From Anaeramoeba flamelloides (lineage: Eukaryota > Metamonada > Anaeramoebidae), in contig JANTQA010000051.1 in the NCBI GenBank assembly GCA_027625915.1, positions 3,410,501-3,474,500 on the forward strand: a stretch of 64,000 nt of DNA, written 5' to 3'. Shown here in pieces: positions 11,111 to 21,595 of the stretch; the first letter of the stretch is position 1; each line of letters begins with the position of its first letter. Under the pieces are notes generated by a model. It did not search any database and was not told where the DNA came from. It saw only the letters and a program-made list of their open reading frames with translations. Both the position numbers and the translations under genes were made by a program.

Positions 11111-12176
11111 CAGTTTTATTATTGAATAAATAAGAAAAAGAAATTTAATTAGTTTTAATCTTTTAGAGTTTTTCATTGTTATTGAATCCAATATATTAAT
11201 ATTTAGTTGATATATCTTTTGAATATAAAATAAATTTCACTCCTTCCAATTTCTTCAACTTATAATTCGTTATATTTTTATTAATTCAAAATTATTTTTC
11301 ATTTATTATCTTTTTCTTTTATCTTATAATTTTCTTTTTTCTTATCTTAAAAGAAAAAGAGGGTAATTTATTCAATAAATCCTCCATCAAAAACAAGTTA
11401 AACTACTTTTACAAAAATAAAAAAATAAAATATTATATTCTAATGGACTTTTCAACAACATTTTATTTACTTTTTTTTTGGTAGTATTTTTCCTTTCAAT
11501 AGATGTCAAAAAATTCAAATTTTAGATTTTTTTGGATGAGTTAAAAATTCAACTTTAATCTCAATAAAATTGAAAAAATTAAACCGCTTTTTTTGAATAG
11601 TAACTCCATTGTAAGTAAATAATTCAAAAGATCACAGAATATTATTTTTTAAACTATCTTTGATAAAAAATTTTTTTAAAAAAATTGATTTAAATATAAA
11701 AACTTCAATAAAACGAGTTTTCTAAATCCTTTTTTATTTGAATAATGATTAGTAAAATTTCTTTTTAAAATTTATTTTTCATTTCAATAAATGAATTTTT
11801 TATATTTTTTTACATTTTTCACCTGGCCGAATCTTCTTTTATTCGAGAAGAAAAGTTACAAAGGAAAAAAATCAGGTAGTTACTTACTAATACCGAGATA
11901 CTGAAACACGAAAGTATCAGTAACTTGAAAAAAAAAACAAAAAAAGAAAAGGCAAAAAAAGACCAATCAGTTTAATGTAAATAAATCAAAAAAAAAAAAA
12001 GAAATTATAACATTTAAACAACGATCCCCAAATGAACATTCAGGATCAATTATCAAATTCAATTTAATTAACCAAAAGTATTTTGGTTGTAATTTTGGGT
12101 GTTCTTAATTAAAGATAGAATTGATTTTTTTTTTTAATTTTTAAACCAATTTCTTCTAATAAACTCTTTGTTAATT

Positions 12177-12229
<53 letters not shown>

Positions 12230-12721
12230 TTTTTTAAACATAAAAAATTTAGGTATATATTTCCCTTGAACACTTGTGAAATCTATGATTTTAGGCAAAA
12301 ATTACCTTTGAGGAAATTTAAGTAAAAAGGACATTTAGAGTATAATTTACAACTTCTTCAATAATAAAAAAAAATAAATTAATTTTTTTTATTTTTACTT
12401 TTTGCCAAAAATCTTGTAATGTATATATAACATTTATCTTGAAAAGTCATTTGCAGAAGTAAAGGGTGGTCATTTTTTCTTTAATTTCATTTGCTAAAAA
12501 ACATATTATTATTTGCAATGTATTAAAAACTTGATAAAATTTTATTTTTAATCAAATGGGAAATTCATTCTCTCTTTTTCCCCCCTTTAGATTTAAAAAA
12601 TACTTTTTATTTATTTTTTTTGTTTGAGAAAAAAATGGGAAGTTTACTTTTTTAAAAAATAAAATCAATCAAATCAAGTAAAAATTATTAAATTAAAAAA
12701 AAAAGAAAGAAAGAAAAAGAT
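11111..12721. other. Intergenic stretch downstream of the DOCK gene
   Basis: No gene is visible. Further decayed LINE sequence may extend to about 11250. At 11819-11935 there are several short inverted repeats (ACCTG/CAGGT; TCTTCT/AGAAGA; GATACT/AGTATC; AGTTACT/AGTAACT). A 49-base T run lies at 12179-12227. Confidence 0.5.
12179..12227. repeat. Poly-T tract of 49 bases
   Basis: An uninterrupted T run lies 0.5 kb beyond the 3' end of the DOCK gene. It is either a slippage tract or the A-tail of an old retrotransposed sequence on the minus strand. Confidence 0.9.
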
Positions 12722-15700
12722 TTATTTTAATTCTTGATCACTTTCCTTTTGAAGCTGGTCTTCAATTAAACTAGAAACAGAAGTGATTTTGTCCAATTTC
12801 TTTATATTAGCCTTACTTAAATTGTGTTGTAAATAAGGTTGAGAAATTTTATCCAAAACTTTGAGACCCTTTTTTAAGGCATCTTGGAAAAGTACTTGGT
12901 CATTAGAAATCTTTTCTTCATTTAACTCTGTTGCCTTAGTCAAAACTGTTAATAACTCTTGGAAAACCATTTGTAAGTTTTTTCTTTCGGATTTTTTAAA
13001 TTTATTTTTGTTTTCGCCGAGAAATACTTTTAAAATTTCAAAAGGGCCAACATTGACTGTTGTTAACAAAACGCCTTGCAATATTGCCTGTATTTTTTTC
13101 AAATTGATAAATCCAATTTTAATTTCGAATTTTAATTCCTTAGTTTTCCTTTTTAAATTTTGAGTTGAGGTTTGTATGGGGTTAAAGGATACGATTTTCC
13201 TCTCCTTAACGAGTGCTCTGCAAGACAAATTAGGCAATGTTTTCTTGCAATAAAGAATATGTCTTCTTAAACCTTGCTCTTCAATTTTCTCTGACATTTT
13301 ACCTGTGGTTGTATAGGAAACGTCAAAAAAGAATTTATTGATTCCAAAGTTTTTTTCAAAATCAGAGGTCAATATCTGCGACTCTTCTTCAGTGAAATAA
13401 GGATCCACTTTAGTAATTTGCAAGTATAATTGATCTTTATCCAGTTCCTCGATGTTGGCGGTGTCTGCCTTTTGAATTATTTGAACTTTGTTTGATTTAT
13501 ATTTGGAGCTAAATCGATCAACTAATGACTTGCTAAATTCAAGTAAATGCAAATGCGGAGGCTGTCTATAAATGTATTCCTTATTATTTTGTTCACCAAA
13601 GCGTTTTCCAAAAAATTTTATTCTGTAATAGATAACAAACATTCTATTGCTTTGGTGATTGGTAATTGAGCTTAAGTCTTCATAGCAATTTCTTAAATCC
13701 TCATAGGCTCTTTTAATTAGGTTATAATCTTTTTCATTTTCCCATATTTTGATCAACACTTTGTACAAAATATTGACATATTCATATAGCTTGAGGCTTT
13801 TAAATAGTGTAATTGCCTTTCGGAGAATGTCTCCCAAGTGCTGAATATTGAAAATGGTTGAATTGCTATATAAAGATTTCAATTGCTCAGAGGAGATGGA
13901 AGTTAATTCTATTGATGTATTACTTTTGGTTATTTTGCGATAAGGTTTAATGCCCTTTGGCAAGTATTTTTTTTCTGGATACATTTTATATAAAATTTCT
14001 GAAATATATGCAGCTATATGAACAACCACCATACCCGATTCTGTGATATTACCCTTTTCTAAATGGAAGTTGACGAGCGAATCTAGCCAAGTAATATGAA
14101 GTTCTGGTGTATTTGAATATTCGCTCGAGATTTTGATATATAATTCTGTTACCATTTCTGGATCATAAGAATATTTTTGCAAATTCGTAGAATGTTTAAG
14201 AACGTTTTTAATACTCGTAATGAGTTGTAAAACTTTATTATAAAAATCTTTCTTATTTTTCTTTATTAATTTTTTTGATTTTTTAAATAATTTTGGACTG
14301 AGAAAATTTTTTATTTGATCATCTTTATTTGAAGAATTATTATTTGAGTTATTTTTCTTTTCAACAGCAACATCATCGTCGTCATCATCATCGTTATCAT
14401 TATCGTCATCATCACCAACATCATCATTGTCATCATCATCTGAATTATCATCATCCTCTTTTTTTTCACAATTTATATCCATTTGTTTATTCGATCTTTT
14501 AATAAATTTATTAAATATATTATTATTCTTACTGAAATGAGAATAACTTTTCAATATTTCAAATGTTCTTAGAATATAGGAAGTGTTTCTAATTTTTTTC
14601 ATATCTCCACCAAGTTTAGAAAAGGATATTGTAATATTGACAATTGTTTTTTCAAAGGTACCCTGCTCTTCCCAACTTTCCTTGAGAATTAAAAAGAGGA
14701 ATCCGTTTGCCATTGTTCTGATTTCTTGAAGCGGGGATACACATTTCATTATTATTAAATAGCAAAGTTCTCTAAAATAATGGTATTTGGAATTAAGGAT
14801 CTGTTTTCTAAAATAGCTGAAAAAAATTCGAATTGTAGAAAGACTGGATTTAATTAATTCGTTGGAAGTGTTATTTTGTAAAAATTTCAAGAGAGTCTGG
14901 AAAATGGTTTTTATTAAAAACTTTTTATTTGAAATCCAATCTTCCAAATTTAAGACTAAATCTTGAAGAACATTCAAAATAATTAAACCCACTTGGTTAC
15001 ATAGTTTTCCTTCCTTTTCGTGATCCATTAAATTAAAATTAAATATATTTGAATTTGAATTCAATGATCCCGATAATGCCTTTTTGTTATTCAAATGCAA
15101 GTTATTCAAACTATTGCTCAGACCGATATTCTTATTATTAATACTCTTATATTGATTTTTTTCCAAATTTTTCTTTGCAGAGCCTAATTTGGAATCATAC
15201 ATTGCATTTTGAACTCTTCGGTTAAATAACAAGGAATTTTTTCTTTTTGATGATGAATTTTCCTTTTTATTAAACCCTTTATCTTCGGTCGAAACATTAT
15301 TGGGGTCCGAAATATTGTAATTAATTTTTTCCATATCATATAAAATGAATTCTTCATTCATTAAATCATCATTCTCATTGTTATCACTATAGTTATAATA
15401 ATCATTACTATAGCTTGTGTCATTTTCAAATGATTTTTTCAATTGTTGATTTAATTTCTTTTTCCCCAAATAATTAAAGCAATCAAGGCATTTTCTTAAA
15501 ATTGAAAAAAAAAGCTTTTTGTGACTATAAGTTTCCTTTAACCACCATTGCCTTATATAGACAATTTTAATATTTTGAATCAAATAAATGAAACATAACA
15601 ATAAAGATTTTTTGTCTGAATCCCGAAATTTGATCCATTTATTTTTCGTTTCAATTAAAATTAAAAAAAATGGTAAATATATAATTAAATTTTGTTCAAT

Positions 15701-18448
15701 AATGTTTTGGTTCTCAATTAAATTATGGTTAATTAATAATTCTTTAAATAATAATAAATTTTTGAGAAATTTTCCTCGATCCTTTTTATAGTTGATAATG
15801 CTTTTGGTTAAATTTCTTAATATGATACTGGATAGAAAATGCTTTTTATATGAAAATGTTGTAATGTTCATCTTCCATTTGCTTCTAATATGAAATATTG
15901 GTAAATTTATTTGATTATAAAACTCATAATTACTTAAAATTTTAATCAAATAAAATTCTAAATCATTGGAATCAATTTCATATAATGAGTTATTTGCATT
16001 TTGGTTTTCATCATTATCATTAAAGTAATTATTATAAACCTTTATTTTATGGTTATTTAATTTATAATCCTCAAAGGTTTTCAAATAGATTTCAATTAAT
16101 TGGAAAACTTCTCCTCGATCATAAATAGATAATAAATCTTTAAAAAATAAAGATAAGGATTCATTAAATTGTAATGCAATAAAGGAATTATCGATTTTCA
16201 ATAAATGGTTTTTGACTAAATTATTAATTAAAGTTCTCAAATTCTTTTTTAATGAATAATTAAACCAATTACTCCTATTAACTTTTTTATTCACTTTTTT
16301 TTCATTTCCAATCATTTTGATATCATCCATATTATCATTATTAGTGTTATTTTCTCCCTCTTCTTCTTCTCCATCAGTAATCATTGGCGATGAAGTTGTG
16401 TCTATTGATGAAGTAGATGAAGACAAATCAGATGAATTGTTTTTTTTATTTTTTTTCTTTGGTTTTTTATTTTTTAATTTTTTTTTTTTTTTCTTTTTTT
16501 TTATCATATTTTTTACAATATTATTATTTTCGTTAATTTTTTCATTATTGTCATTAACTAAATTTAAATTTCCCAATTGAACTTGATAAAGAACCATTGA
16601 TTTATATATTAATGTTAATAAAAAATTGGTGATATTTAATTCATTAATATTATTATCAATAACAGTTTTATAATTGTCTTCAATTAAATTGTTCCATAAT
16701 TTGATGAATCGAATAAAAATAATTTTATTTGAAAAATAATAATCAATAAAGGGCCTAATTAAAGTGAATTTTAAATTTGAATTATAATTTAAGATTTTAT
16801 TTACTATAAATATTAAAATATTAAAAATTAACTGTTGGTTTTTATCCTTTTTTTTAATTATTAATTTAAACAGGATATTTAATATAATTGGGAAGAATTT
16901 AATTAATTGTTTTGGTTCTACTAATTTTAGTCTTGAAACAATATTCCCCTTTGATTGCTTTTTAAAGGAATTAGAAAAATTTAATAAAAAAAATAATAAA
17001 TTAGGATCTGTAGATAGGAAGCAGCTTTTCAAAGTTGTATTAAAAGTGAAGCTACCAATTTCGCTTTCGTCTTTATCCATTGATTGGCAAAGTTTAAAAT
17101 ACTGATCAGATTTCACTCTGGCATAAGGATAAATACTAATAGTAGATTGTCTTTGTATAATGCCCAGATTGTTGATTAACGGTATGACCGAGAATCCTAG
17201 GGTTTCTTCAATTACTTGACCTGAAAATTTTTGTAAATTTTTCTTCATTTTGCCAATACCAAATATATTTTTTTTGCTTTGTTTACAGTTGACATGAATA
17301 AATTTAACTAAAAAATGGTGGCTTGGTAATATTTTTGAAGGTAATTTGATTTTGCACTGTTCAAACAATTTATTAGATTTTGAATTATATCGTACATTTA
17401 AAAAAAATTGGTTACTAAATTCTTTCTTGGATAAGTATTGCGAATAAAAAACTGGTAGACCTAAGTCGTCCAGATTTTGATCATTATCTTTAAATATTAT
17501 TTTGATCAAAACATTTTTTTTCCCTAAATAATTGAAAGAGAATTGCATTGGGTTCAGAAATAGATTATGATATATTTCGTTGTTTGGTAAATTAATTTTA
17601 TTGGTTGATTCAAAATTACATAACTCTTTCGCAAGCTTATTTTTATCAAAATTAACATTATTATTCAATTTTTTTAAAGTGATTTCCTTGACTTCTTTGC
17701 TTTTTAAATCCATTCCCAAATTGTGTAATGTCGATAAAACTATTGAATTATTCGTATTTAATAATACACAGTTCAACTTTTCTTTTTTAATAGATCCTAT
17801 TTTGATTTTAAAATCACCTGGTAATTTTTTTAATTTCTCTCTCCAATTTTCTTGTGAGCTGTTATAATACGAGTTGAGGTTGCTATCTTTTTTTTCGTTT
17901 GAAAGCATTTTATATAGTTCCTCATCATTATTTGTATCTGATGATTTATAAATAAATAAATTTTTAAAAACTAGCTCTTGACTTTCATTCCTATATATTT
18001 TTTGATTTCGGTCAAATAGCTTTTCGATAGACCAGCAAAACGGTTGATAATATTTTTTATATTTGAGAAAGCTATCCTCCACCAGTGCCTTTAAATATTT
18101 AATATTAGATTCATTCGTTACCTTTGATGATGATGTGCCAATAGATTTCAAATATGGCTCAACAATTTTTTTATTTGGGCCCTGTAAAATTTTGTTTACC
18201 CGAAATACGAAGTAAATATTTGAATGGATCTCGCCAGGTATTTTGAAAATACATTTATTCATATTTGTTGTCAGATGGATGTTGCTTGGAATGAATTTGG
18301 AATATTCTTGATTAATTACATTCGTCGATAAAAAGTTGATGTCTTCACTAATCTTTTGATTCTTTTGGAAATCATACAAATATAATGTACAAAGCATTGG
18401 TTCAATGTTTATCATGAAGTTTAATTCTTTAATTTGAACAAAAATCAT
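12722..18448 (-). CDS. DOCK: DOCK-family Rho guanine-nucleotide exchange factor (DHR1 + DHR2)
   Basis: A 1908-residue exchange factor expected to activate Rac or Cdc42-type GTPases at membranes. The start MIFVQIKELNF is followed by EPMLCTLYLYDFQKNQKISED, the segment found shortly before DHR1 in DOCK-C/D (zizimin) proteins. DHR1 (C2-like, lipid binding) spans about residues 285-445, with NLFLNPMQFSFNYLGKKN, LGLPVFYSQYLSKKEF, HHFLVKFIHVNCKQ and ETLGFSVIPLI. DHR2 spans about 1445-1880, with HLEKGNITESGMVVVHIAAY, RQPPHLHLLEFSKSLVDRF, FFFDVSYTTTGK and the nucleotide-sensor region TTVNVGPFEILKVFLGE. A polylysine tract (about 650-670) and an aspartate run (about 1335-1375) are low-complexity inserts. 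Human DOCK-C/D proteins have several hundred further N-terminal residues, and an in-frame TAG lies just before the ATG, so an upstream exon may be missing. The frame is intact despite a run of 15 T at about 16478. Confidence 0.93.
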   Translation of the reverse strand: MIFVQIKELNFMINIEPMLCTLYLYDFQKNQKISEDINFLSTNVINQEYSKFIPSNIHLTTNMNKCIFKIPGEIHSNIYFVFRVNKILQGPNKKIVEPYLKSIGTSSSKVTNESNIKYLKALVEDSFLKYKKYYQPFCWSIEKLFDRNQKIYRNESQELVFKNLFIYKSSDTNNDEELYKMLSNEKKDSNLNSYYNSSQENWREKLKKLPGDFKIKIGSIKKEKLNCVLLNTNNSIVLSTLHNLGMDLKSKEVKEITLKKLNNNVNFDKNKLAKELCNFESTNKINLPNNEIYHNLFLNPMQFSFNYLGKKNVLIKIIFKDNDQNLDDLGLPVFYSQYLSKKEFSNQFFLNVRYNSKSNKLFEQCKIKLPSKILPSHHFLVKFIHVNCKQSKKNIFGIGKMKKNLQKFSGQVIEETLGFSVIPLINNLGIIQRQSTISIYPYARVKSDQYFKLCQSMDKDESEIGSFTFNTTLKSCFLSTDPNLLFFLLNFSNSFKKQSKGNIVSRLKLVEPKQLIKFFPIILNILFKLIIKKKDKNQQLIFNILIFIVNKILNYNSNLKFTLIRPFIDYYFSNKIIFIRFIKLWNNLIEDNYKTVIDNNINELNITNFLLTLIYKSMVLYQVQLGNLNLVNDNNEKINENNNIVKNMIKKKKKKKKLKNKKPKKKNKKNNSSDLSSSTSSIDTTSSPMITDGEEEEGENNTNNDNMDDIKMIGNEKKVNKKVNRSNWFNYSLKKNLRTLINNLVKNHLLKIDNSFIALQFNESLSLFFKDLLSIYDRGEVFQLIEIYLKTFEDYKLNNHKIKVYNNYFNDNDENQNANNSLYEIDSNDLEFYLIKILSNYEFYNQINLPIFHIRSKWKMNITTFSYKKHFLSSIILRNLTKSIINYKKDRGKFLKNLLLFKELLINHNLIENQNIIEQNLIIYLPFFLILIETKNKWIKFRDSDKKSLLLCFIYLIQNIKIVYIRQWWLKETYSHKKLFFSILRKCLDCFNYLGKKKLNQQLKKSFENDTSYSNDYYNYSDNNENDDLMNEEFILYDMEKINYNISDPNNVSTEDKGFNKKENSSSKRKNSLLFNRRVQNAMYDSKLGSAKKNLEKNQYKSINNKNIGLSNSLNNLHLNNKKALSGSLNSNSNIFNFNLMDHEKEGKLCNQVGLIILNVLQDLVLNLEDWISNKKFLIKTIFQTLLKFLQNNTSNELIKSSLSTIRIFFSYFRKQILNSKYHYFRELCYLIIMKCVSPLQEIRTMANGFLFLILKESWEEQGTFEKTIVNITISFSKLGGDMKKIRNTSYILRTFEILKSYSHFSKNNNIFNKFIKRSNKQMDINCEKKEDDDNSDDDDNDDVGDDDDNDNDDDDDDDVAVEKKNNSNNNSSNKDDQIKNFLSPKLFKKSKKLIKKNKKDFYNKVLQLITSIKNVLKHSTNLQKYSYDPEMVTELYIKISSEYSNTPELHITWLDSLVNFHLEKGNITESGMVVVHIAAYISEILYKMYPEKKYLPKGIKPYRKITKSNTSIELTSISSEQLKSLYSNSTIFNIQHLGDILRKAITLFKSLKLYEYVNILYKVLIKIWENEKDYNLIKRAYEDLRNCYEDLSSITNHQSNRMFVIYYRIKFFGKRFGEQNNKEYIYRQPPHLHLLEFSKSLVDRFSSKYKSNKVQIIQKADTANIEELDKDQLYLQITKVDPYFTEEESQILTSDFEKNFGINKFFFDVSYTTTGKMSEKIEEQGLRRHILYCKKTLPNLSCRALVKERKIVSFNPIQTSTQNLKRKTKELKFEIKIGFINLKKIQAILQGVLLTTVNVGPFEILKVFLGENKNKFKKSERKNLQMVFQELLTVLTKATELNEEKISNDQVLFQDALKKGLKVLDKISQPYLQHNLSKANIKKLDKITSVSSLIEDQLQKESDQELK

Positions 18449-18572
18449 TTTTTCTATTTGTTTGGATTTTTTGTTTTTTTAAAAGATTTGATAAAATTTA
18501 AAAAATATCAAAGTTAGATAAATATCGGAACAAAAAGAAATTAATTTTATTTTATTTTTTTTTTTTATTTTT

Positions 18573-19033
18573 GAAGCGAGGAAATTAATTTCCTCTTACA
18601 GCCGTTAGGTTTTTTTTAATTTTTGAAATAAAATGAAAATTTTTGAAATTATCTTTTTATTTCTAAAATTAAAAAAAAGCGCCGTTAGCTTTTCCAGGAT
18701 TTAAAAGAATTGAGTAAAATCACAGATTTTTCTCTATTCTTTTGAATTTTGGAAAAGCTAGGCACTATAAAGCACTTGTTGTGAGGGTTTTTTTAATTTA
18801 AGAAATAAACAGAAAATTTATTTAATTTTCTGTTTATTTAAAAAAAAAAAAACCTGGTATTTTACTTTAGGTTTTACAGAATTCTAAAGAATGGGGTAAA
18901 ATCATAGGTTTTATTCAATTCTTTTGAATTCTCGAAAACATAAGTACTTCGGTTAGGTTTTTTTTAATTTTGGGATTTTAAATAAAAAACTAGGCGCTCT
19001 ACGACACTTGAGGGCATTCTGCAACATGACTGT
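18573..19033 (+). repeat. Hairpin-array repeat, copy B (full length)
   Basis: The left edge GAAGCGAGGAAATTAATTTCCTC leads into CAGCCGTTAGG, then four long imperfect hairpins at about 18607-18680, 18687-18758, 18785-18854 and 18868-18939, and the right edge CTAGGCGCTCTACGACAC. Both edges recur at 56.55-57.02 kb. No coding capacity. It sits about 125 bases upstream of the DOCK start codon, where it would lie in the promoter or a 5' intron. Confidence 0.85.
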
Positions 19034-19245
19034 TCGTTGATATTATTATTATATCTAAGAATTTTTAAAATTTTCTTGAACTTTCCAGCCAGAACTATTT
19101 ATTATTAAGCTTTCTCTAAATTGATTTAGATTTGCATTTAATAATTTTAAATTTTCTATTTCCCAATTAATATTTTTGGTCTTTTTTTTTGGAAAATTTT
19201 AATTGATTTGAAATGTGTTCAAACCCCAGAAGTTCTAAATTTTTT
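19034..19245 (-). mobile_element. LINE tail relic joined to hairpin array B
   Basis: Minus-strand translation gives KNINWEIENLKLLNANLNQF, then RESLIINSSGWKVQENF, which matches NINWHTKGLKLLDLE and SPSWKVQQYL of the LINE at 4.0-4.15 kb. The tail runs straight into the hairpin array through ACAGTCATGT, the counterpart of ACAGTCGTGT at 4.19 kb. Confidence 0.7.
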
Positions 19246-19276
19246 TTGAGTTTATATCTTCTTTTGTAAATTGAGA

Positions 19277-19300
19277 TTCGAAACTTGATCAAGTTTCGAA
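19277..19300. repeat. Perfect 24 bp palindrome
   Basis: TTCGAAACTTGA is followed at once by its own reverse complement. It lies about 210 bases before a candidate small gene and could be a dimeric protein binding site or a hairpin. Confidence 0.7.
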
Positions 19301-19510
19301 AAAGAAAAAGAAATTGAAATTGAAATTTAATGTTTATTGTTGATAGATCAAAGCTTCGAGGTTGGTAATTATCACAAATTTTTGTTTATTTAGATCTCAG
19401 GAAGGAAAAAATGAAATATTTTTTATAATTTTGAAATTTTCTCATATCTAAAAATTAAAAAGAAGATATGAAAAAAACAATTTTTTGGGGAAATTTCTTC
19501 TGAGGCGAAA

Positions 19511-19845
19511 ATGGCAAAATCTGATACATTACAAAGTAAGTTTATATGATTTTTTTTTTGGTTTTAGACGAGTTTAGAGGATATTAAATTTTTACTTTTG
19601 GATTTTTTTTTGATATGTGAATCGAGTTAAGAGGGTTTTCAATTTTGACCTCAAAAGTCAAAATGGAGAAAAATGAAAATTTATTACTCATCTTTTGTTA
19701 TTTCCAAACAAAAGACAAATTTGATAAAATTGCGATAAAGTATTTAGATTTAATATCAATTTTTACCAAATTCCACATTTTATCAAAAGAAGAAAGATCA
19801 TTTTTTCTTTTATTAACTGAAATAATAAAATTTTTTTTGAAATAA
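19511..19845 (+). CDS. Hypothetical small protein, two exons proposed
   Basis: An ATG at 19511 opens MAKSDTLQ, followed by a strong GTAAGT donor after 19535. Joining to an AG at 19656-19657 gives a phase 1 intron of 122 nt and continues MEKNENLLLIFCYFQTKDKF, then DKIAIKYLDLISIFTKFHIL and SKEERSFFLLLTEIIKFFLK to TAA, about 70 residues in all. The protein looks largely helical with regularly spaced hydrophobics. I do not recognise it. If the first exon is wrong, the ATG at 19663 still gives 60 residues. There is no membrane-length hydrophobic run apart from the leucine/phenylalanine-rich C-terminus. Confidence 0.35.
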
Positions 19846-21026
19846 AAAAACTATGCCCAATTTTTTGCAAATTTTATTTTCATGAGATCTTTGAATGTAA
19901 TTCAACTGAAAAAATTTCTCCCACAACACCCCAATCCAATTTTTCTTGGAACAAATAATTGGTATTTTTGAGAGAAATGATAGAAATCAAAAGAATTGTC
20001 AACAAAAATTAACCAAATGCTTTGAATGTTTGGTAAAGGAGATTCTGTTCAAATAAATCAAATAGTGTATACTCCCAGCCTTGAAACCATTGTTGGTGAC
20101 TTCAATTCAAGAAAAAAACAAAAAGAATCAACCCAAAACCAAAAAAAAACTCAGAGAAAACTCCAATTCCTTTATCAGGATTCTTATGTTTTGCGGATGC
20201 AATGGGAAAAATTCATGTAACCCAATATTATCAAAACAATAGACAATGCGCTCTTTTAAAGTTAGAGTTGTTTATTGAGAGTGTTTGAAATGAGAGTTAC
20301 TTCTTAGGCAAGAAAATTGTGATTATTTATCTTTTTCATATTCATATTTCTTAATAAGGGTGTTGGGTTTACATATCTAAAAATTTCATTTGATTTTTAC
20401 ATTTGAAAAATAACATAAAATGATTTTTTGATCCTAATTGGAGAATATTTTGGTGCAGATTGAATTTACAATATAAATGAGATTGGATCTATGGTTTTAA
20501 GGAAACTCTGTAAATTCTTAGCATATTCCGTAAAAAGGGAATTAATAAAAGAAAAATATTTTTTTAACAATTTTTTTTATCACCATTAAATGTATAAAAA
20601 TGATTTCTGAATTTTTCATGTTTGGTGTTGCTAAAATTGTCGATTTTTTCCTTAACTATAATACTTTTCTGGTATGTTCTCAAGACTAAGGAAACCTTCC
20701 AGTATATTTGATGTTTAAAATGACAACTAATTCGATTTAATAAACTATTGGAGATTTTTGGGTTTGTTTGAATTTGAAAAAAGTATTTATGATTTTCTCT
20801 TGTCGTTTATAACCCAAATCACTTCGTTTCTTTTTTAAATATCAATAGAATGTTATTAAATACATTAAATATATTGTCAAGTTTCCTGAGCCTTGGTGGC
20901 ATTCAGTAAAGTATCTCCGTTAATGTATATAATCAAAAATTTTAACAAAAACACATGAAAAATTCCAAAATAATTTTTAAACTTGTGTGATATTTGAAAG
21001 ATAAACTGTCATCATTTTTACACATG
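19846..21026. other. Intergenic stretch with one unexplained open frame
   Basis: No recognised gene. A frame at 20026-20220 (+) reads INQIVYTPSLETIVGDFNSR before a K/Q-rich stretch, and the next frame reads FADAMGKIHVTQYYQNN. GDFNSR recalls the GDFN of LINE endonucleases, but the spacing to the preceding YTP is wrong for that domain. The rest is featureless A/T. Confidence 0.35.
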
Positions 21027-21506
21027 GGATTTGTGGAAAAAAGCAAGATAAAAAAAGTACAACAAGATTTATAATTAGAAACCTTAATAGAATCTTGACA
21101 ATGAAAAGTTAGATCAATCAGCAAAAAGAAAAAAAAAATTAACTTCAAATAATAATCCATTATATTATTTCCAATAGAATCAACAAATACATTTCAGATC
21201 TAATTTTTTATTAAAAGCTAATTAATTGTTTTGGAGATCTCAAAAATAGTCAAATTATTTCACAAAATTTTTAATAATTGATTTAACAAAAGAAAAACTC
21301 CTACTAAAAGATAGTATTAAAAAAACTGTTTTTGTGTTTAATCCTCGATTTTGTCTTTTTAATAGTTTATTTTTTATTAAAAGTTCATTTATATTTTCTT
21401 TTATTAATTGATCTTACTTTTCATTTTCAGGTTTCTGTGATTCTATTAATAAGCCCAATTATAAATCGTGTTGAACTTTTTTTTCCTCTTTCACTTTTTT
21501 ACAAGA
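21027..21506. mobile_element. Diverged copy of the 65 bp TIR MITE
   Basis: Internal blocks AATTAACTTCAAATAATAA, TTTTGGAGATCTCAAAAATA and AGATAGTATTAAAAAAACTG match the 4.86-5.29 kb element in order and orientation, and the edges (TTTGTGGAAAAAAG; GTGTTGAACTTTTTTTTCC) are recognisable but decayed. It is clearly older than the copy at 4.86 kb. Confidence 0.75.
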
Positions 21507-21595
21507 ACTTTTAATAATAATTCAGAAGAATGAGACTTCTCAAAATGATAAAAAATACATTTTAAGACGATTCTCTAGTAGATTTAAATTTTGTT

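Noticed and set aside
20026-20220. Possible LINE endonuclease (GDFNSR)
   Set aside because: The distance between the YTP and GDFN words does not fit the endonuclease domain and no other motif is present.
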